From assembly GCA_023473405.1 (NCBI GenBank), contig JAMCZD010000115.1:330-9056 (forward strand): a DNA stretch of 8,727 bases, in the 5' to 3' direction. This stretch comes from Candidatus Omnitrophota bacterium. Lineage in GTDB: Bacteria > Verrucomicrobiota > Verrucomicrobiia > Limisphaerales > UBA1319. Position numbers and translations under genes: made by a program. The notes beneath the pieces are model-generated. The model had not been told where the DNA came from, did no database searches, and saw nothing but the letters and a program-made list of their open reading frames with translations. Positions within the stretch are counted from its first letter, which is position 1. Each line of letters starts with the position of its first letter. Positions 6,049 to 8,727 of the stretch are shown one piece after another.

Positions 6049-7963
6049 ACCAGCTATGAATCTGAAACCTCGAATCCTGGCTCTTCTGGTCGGCGCTGCC
6101 TTCAATCTCGGCGCCGCGGTGCCGCCCGCCGAACAACTGTTGCCGGCCGACACCCTGGCTGCGGTCACGGTGCCTGATTGGAGCAGCGTCGAGTCGATGT
6201 ATGCCAAGTCTCCGTTGAGCCAGCTTTGGCGCGACCCGGAAATGAAGCCGTTCAAGGATAAATTCCTGAACCGGTTCGACGCCGAGGTTGTCGGCCCGCT
6301 CGAGAGAGAATTGGGAATAAAGCTGGCCGATTATGCCGGCCTGGCGCGCGGCCAGGTAACGCTGGCGGTGACTCGGCACGGGTGGGAAGGCGACCCGGTG
6401 CCCAGCCCCGGCCTGGTCCTTTTGATCGATACCAAGGACCAGAGCGAGCAACTGAAGAAGGCACTGGCCGATCTGAAAAAGAAATGGATCGACTCCGGCA
6501 AATCGATCAAGAACGAGAAAATCCGGGACACCGACTTCACCACGCTTATCTTTACGGGGGCCGATCTGGCGCGGACGCTGCAAAATGCCTTCCCGAAGGG
6601 CAAACAGGACTCGGACCAACACCCGGAGAATTCAGCGACCAACAAGGTTGAACTGATCATCGGCCAGTCCGGTTCGCTACTCCTGGTGGCCAATAACTCC
6701 CAGGACCTGGAAAAGATACTCGCCCGGCTTTCGGGCGGAGGCGCGCCGGCCTTGGCCGATCAGGCGGAGTTTCAGGCCCATCAGAATTTGTGTCGCGGCG
6801 CCACAGCCTTTGGCTGGCTGAACCTGAAGCCGCTGGTGTCCATCCTGAACAAGAAACTCACCGTCAACGCAACAACCACCGAATCCGACAAGCCATTGGC
6901 GCCTTCGCCGGCGAAGATCATATCGGCGGTCGGCCTGAACGGGCTCGAATCGCTCGCCGCCAGTGTCAACGAGACCCCCGAAGGTTCGCTGGTCCATGCG
7001 TTTCTCTCGGTGCCTGAATCGGAACGAAAGGGATTGTTCAGGCTTTTCGCCATCCAACCGCGGAACGCCGATCCGCCTCCCTTTGTCCCGGCGGATGTGG
7101 TCAAGTTCAGCCGTTGGCGAATTGACGGTCAGAAAATGTGGACCACCGTCGAGACCATCGCCTCGGAAATCTCGCCCGAACTGAACGGCTTTATCCAAAT
7201 GCTTTTGTCCAACGCCGGCAAGGACCGCGATCCCAATTTCGATCTCAAGAAAGCCCTGATTGGGAATCTGGGCGACGACTTCATCAACTTTCAAAAGGCA
7301 CCGCGCGATTTGACCCTGGCTGGGTTGGATTCGCCGCCATGGCTCATACTCGTTGGTTCTCCCAATGCCGACCAATTGGTCCAGGCATTGAAGACCAGCG
7401 CCGGAGTGCTGGCGCCAACTATCAAGGAGCGTGAATTTCTCGGCCGCAAGATATATGCCCTGCCCCTGCCCGGCGGCGCGCCGGCCGATGACGCCGCCGC
7501 GGGCGGACGGAGCCTGAGCTTCGCTGCCAGCGGCGGTTACCTGGCCCTCTCCACCGATGCCGCCATGTTGGAGGAGTACCTCCGAAATGGCGAGAACCGG
7601 CCAAAGGCGCTAGCCCAAAAACCAACCCTGCAAGAGGCAGCCCAAAAGGTCGGCGGAATGGGCACCGGCTTTTTTGCATACCAGAACGATCGCGAACTCG
7701 TGCGCATAACGCTCGAGACCCTGAAGCGAGACTCAGGTTCGCTGGACAAACTGCTCGGCCTTTACTCGCCGTCCCCTGCCGAAAACGAAGATGCCGCCAA
7801 GAAAACCGACTGGAAATCGTGGCTTGATTTTTCGCTGCTCCCGGCCTCGGAGAAAATTGCCCGCTATTTCAACTTCACGGTTTATTCTTCCGGCTCGGAC
7901 TCGCGCGGCTTGAACCTGCGGTTCTTCACCCCAAATCCGCCGGACTTGAAGGAAGGCCAATAA
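6044..7963 (+). CDS. Exported protein of unknown function with two similar halves (DUF3352-like pattern)
   Basis: A 639-residue protein with no enzyme motif that I can see. Residues 7-25 form a signal peptide (KPRILALLVGAAFNLGAA). An LLPADTLAAVTVPDW segment follows (32-46), of the kind found at the start of large exported proteins loosely grouped with DUF3352. The rest seems to be an internal duplication. LVLLIDT..QLKKAL (124-141), GQSGSLLLVANNSQDLEKIL (207-226) and ATAFGWLNLKPLV (253-265) parallel LILVGSP..QLVQAL (434-449), AASGGYLALSTDAAMLEEYL (494-513) and GTGFFAYQNDRELV (540-553). LLPADT (32-37) parallels FVPADV (347-352). The frame is open upstream to a GTG at 5945, but that extension has no export signal. 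ATG 6044 gives a good signal peptide, and ATG 6056 is equally possible (635 residues). No ribosome binding site is evident. It lies 105 bp downstream of the protease gene on the same strand, so the two may be co-transcribed; it could be a partner or substrate of the protease, which is conjecture. Confidence 0.8.
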   Translation: MKPAMNLKPRILALLVGAAFNLGAAVPPAEQLLPADTLAAVTVPDWSSVESMYAKSPLSQLWRDPEMKPFKDKFLNRFDAEVVGPLERELGIKLADYAGLARGQVTLAVTRHGWEGDPVPSPGLVLLIDTKDQSEQLKKALADLKKKWIDSGKSIKNEKIRDTDFTTLIFTGADLARTLQNAFPKGKQDSDQHPENSATNKVELIIGQSGSLLLVANNSQDLEKILARLSGGGAPALADQAEFQAHQNLCRGATAFGWLNLKPLVSILNKKLTVNATTTESDKPLAPSPAKIISAVGLNGLESLAASVNETPEGSLVHAFLSVPESERKGLFRLFAIQPRNADPPPFVPADVVKFSRWRIDGQKMWTTVETIASEISPELNGFIQMLLSNAGKDRDPNFDLKKALIGNLGDDFINFQKAPRDLTLAGLDSPPWLILVGSPNADQLVQALKTSAGVLAPTIKEREFLGRKIYALPLPGGAPADDAAAGGRSLSFAASGGYLALSTDAAMLEEYLRNGENRPKALAQKPTLQEAAQKVGGMGTGFFAYQNDRELVRITLETLKRDSGSLDKLLGLYSPSPAENEDAAKKTDWKSWLDFSLLPASEKIARYFNFTVYSSGSDSRGLNLRFFTPNPPDLKEGQ

Positions 7964-7993
7964 AGAGCCCAGGACGAAAGCTCAATGCGTGTT

Positions 7994-8727
7994 TTATCCC
8001 GCCCGCGGCAATGCGCCCGTCTCCACCAGCCGTGCTATCTCCGCCGCGCAGCCCTGGCGGAAGGTCGCATATTTGAAGGCATAATCCAGCGCGGCCTTGA
8101 GCTTGGCGTTGAGCACCCTCTTGTTGCTGCGGCCGCGGTTGCGTCCGGACAAGGTGATCTGGGGCACCGAGGGGGGCATGGCCTTGCCTAATCGTTCGGA
8201 CAACCACTGGAAATACGCCCGCTGGGTCACCGGTTCGTCGTCCACGGCATTGTAAATCTCCCCTGGAACACCTTTCTCCAAGGCCGCCAGGATGACGAAC
8301 CGGTGACCCTCACGGTGGATCATGTTCAGGATTCGATTGCCGTCCCCCTCGATAACCGCCCGGCCGCTCGAGTATTGGCGAAACCAATAGCCGCGCCCCG
8401 GTCCGTATATGCCCGCCACGCGCAGGATCACCGCGGGGAACCCGCTCTTTCGTTGGGCCGCCAATAACAGGTTCTCCGTGTCCAATAGCACCTGCCCGGT
8501 TTCCGTGTCCGGCACAGTTGGGCTAGTCTCGTTGACCTCCAAGCTTTCCGTTTGTCCGTAAGCCCCCGGGCTGCTGGTATAGACGTATTTTGCCAAAGGC
8601 GTTGGCTCGAGCCACTCGATCGAATGCCGTGTTCCCTTCCAATAAACCTCGCGGTATTCCGCCACGCCGCCGCCTCCAGCCGAAACGGTGTTGACCACCC
8701 AATCAAACGGACCGGGCACTTGGGCCA
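7994..8727 (-). CDS. Atypical SDR / NAD(P)-dependent epimerase-dehydratase-like protein (YeeZ-like), N-terminus beyond right edge
   Basis: About 244 C-terminal residues of an extended-type short-chain dehydrogenase/reductase fold protein. The first visible segment, VPGPFDWVVNTVS, is the strand that follows the dinucleotide-binding part, so the GxxGxxG loop lies outside the window; the frame stays open to the edge. Recognisable elements are GTRHSIEWL, YVYTSSPGAYG, VILRVAGIYGPGR, MIHREGHRFVILAAL and IYNAVDDEPVTQRAY. The usual YxxxK catalytic pair is not found where expected: that stretch reads TGQVLLDTENLLL, as I recall for the YeeZ-type atypical SDRs. A classical dehydrogenase reaction is therefore doubtful, and the protein may bind a nucleotide for another purpose. 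It is cytoplasmic, with no export signal visible. The gene converges with the 639-residue gene across a 30-bp gap and shows no link to the exported cluster. Confidence 0.85.
   Translation of the reverse strand, partial: AQVPGPFDWVVNTVSAGGGGVAEYREVYWKGTRHSIEWLEPTPLAKYVYTSSPGAYGQTESLEVNETSPTVPDTETGQVLLDTENLLLAAQRKSGFPAVILRVAGIYGPGRGYWFRQYSSGRAVIEGDGNRILNMIHREGHRFVILAALEKGVPGEIYNAVDDEPVTQRAYFQWLSERLGKAMPPSVPQITLSGRNRGRSNKRVLNAKLKAALDYAFKYATFRQGCAAEIARLVETGALPRAG

Noticed and set aside
4991..6622. A 543-codon open frame on the minus strand opposite the protease and 639-residue genes.
   Set aside because: It is codon-aligned antisense to two well-supported coding regions that happen to be in the same phase. 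Its product is low in recognisable motifs and rich in Leu/Gln/Arg, as expected for a shadow, and it has no supporting start context.
7964..7993. A possible bidirectional terminator in the 30-bp convergent gap.
   Set aside because: Only a four-base GAGC/GCTC pairing is visible, with a long loop and a short TTTT some distance away; this is not convincing.

Overview
This window looks like an ordinary chromosomal stretch of a moderately high-GC bacterium (roughly 58-60% G+C by eye). It is probably a member of the Verrucomicrobiota or a related PVC lineage. That placement is an inference from three things: large secreted serine hydrolases with a conserved extra C-terminal domain, a trypsin-like protease with a small beta-barrel domain in front, and start codons without clear Shine-Dalgarno sequences. 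I see no rRNA, tRNA, CRISPR array, insertion sequence or phage gene.

Layout. Positions 1-1631 (minus) hold a U32-family (collagenase-like / RlhA-like) gene that runs off the left edge. It is broken by two frame changes, near 1147-1170 and near 69, which cancel each other. Positions 1690-4275 (minus) encode an 861-residue exported alpha/beta-hydrolase with an intact Ser-Asp-His triad. Positions 4351-4818 (minus) encode a 155-residue exported protein of unknown function. A 136-bp divergent intergenic region (4819-4954) carries two abutting perfect inverted repeats. To its right, on the plus strand, lie a secreted trypsin-like serine protease (4955-5938) and a 639-residue exported protein that appears internally duplicated (6044-7963). 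The right edge (7994-8727, minus) is the C-terminal part of an atypical short-chain dehydrogenase/epimerase, convergent with its neighbour.

How it fits together. The four central genes all encode predicted exported proteins and are organised around the palindromic divergent region. Two are hydrolases, so an extracytoplasmic hydrolytic or cell-envelope role is plausible, but nothing ties them to a single pathway. Three of the four have a promoter-like pair (TTG-type -35, 16-17 bp spacer, TAT-type -10) that would start transcription at or next to the ATG, suggesting leaderless mRNAs. The fourth instead has a structured leader. I do not see a recognisable new defence, mobile or biosynthetic system. 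The items most worth a second look are the doubly frameshifted U32 gene, the palindromic divergent region, the leaderless promoter pattern and the duplicated 639-residue protein.
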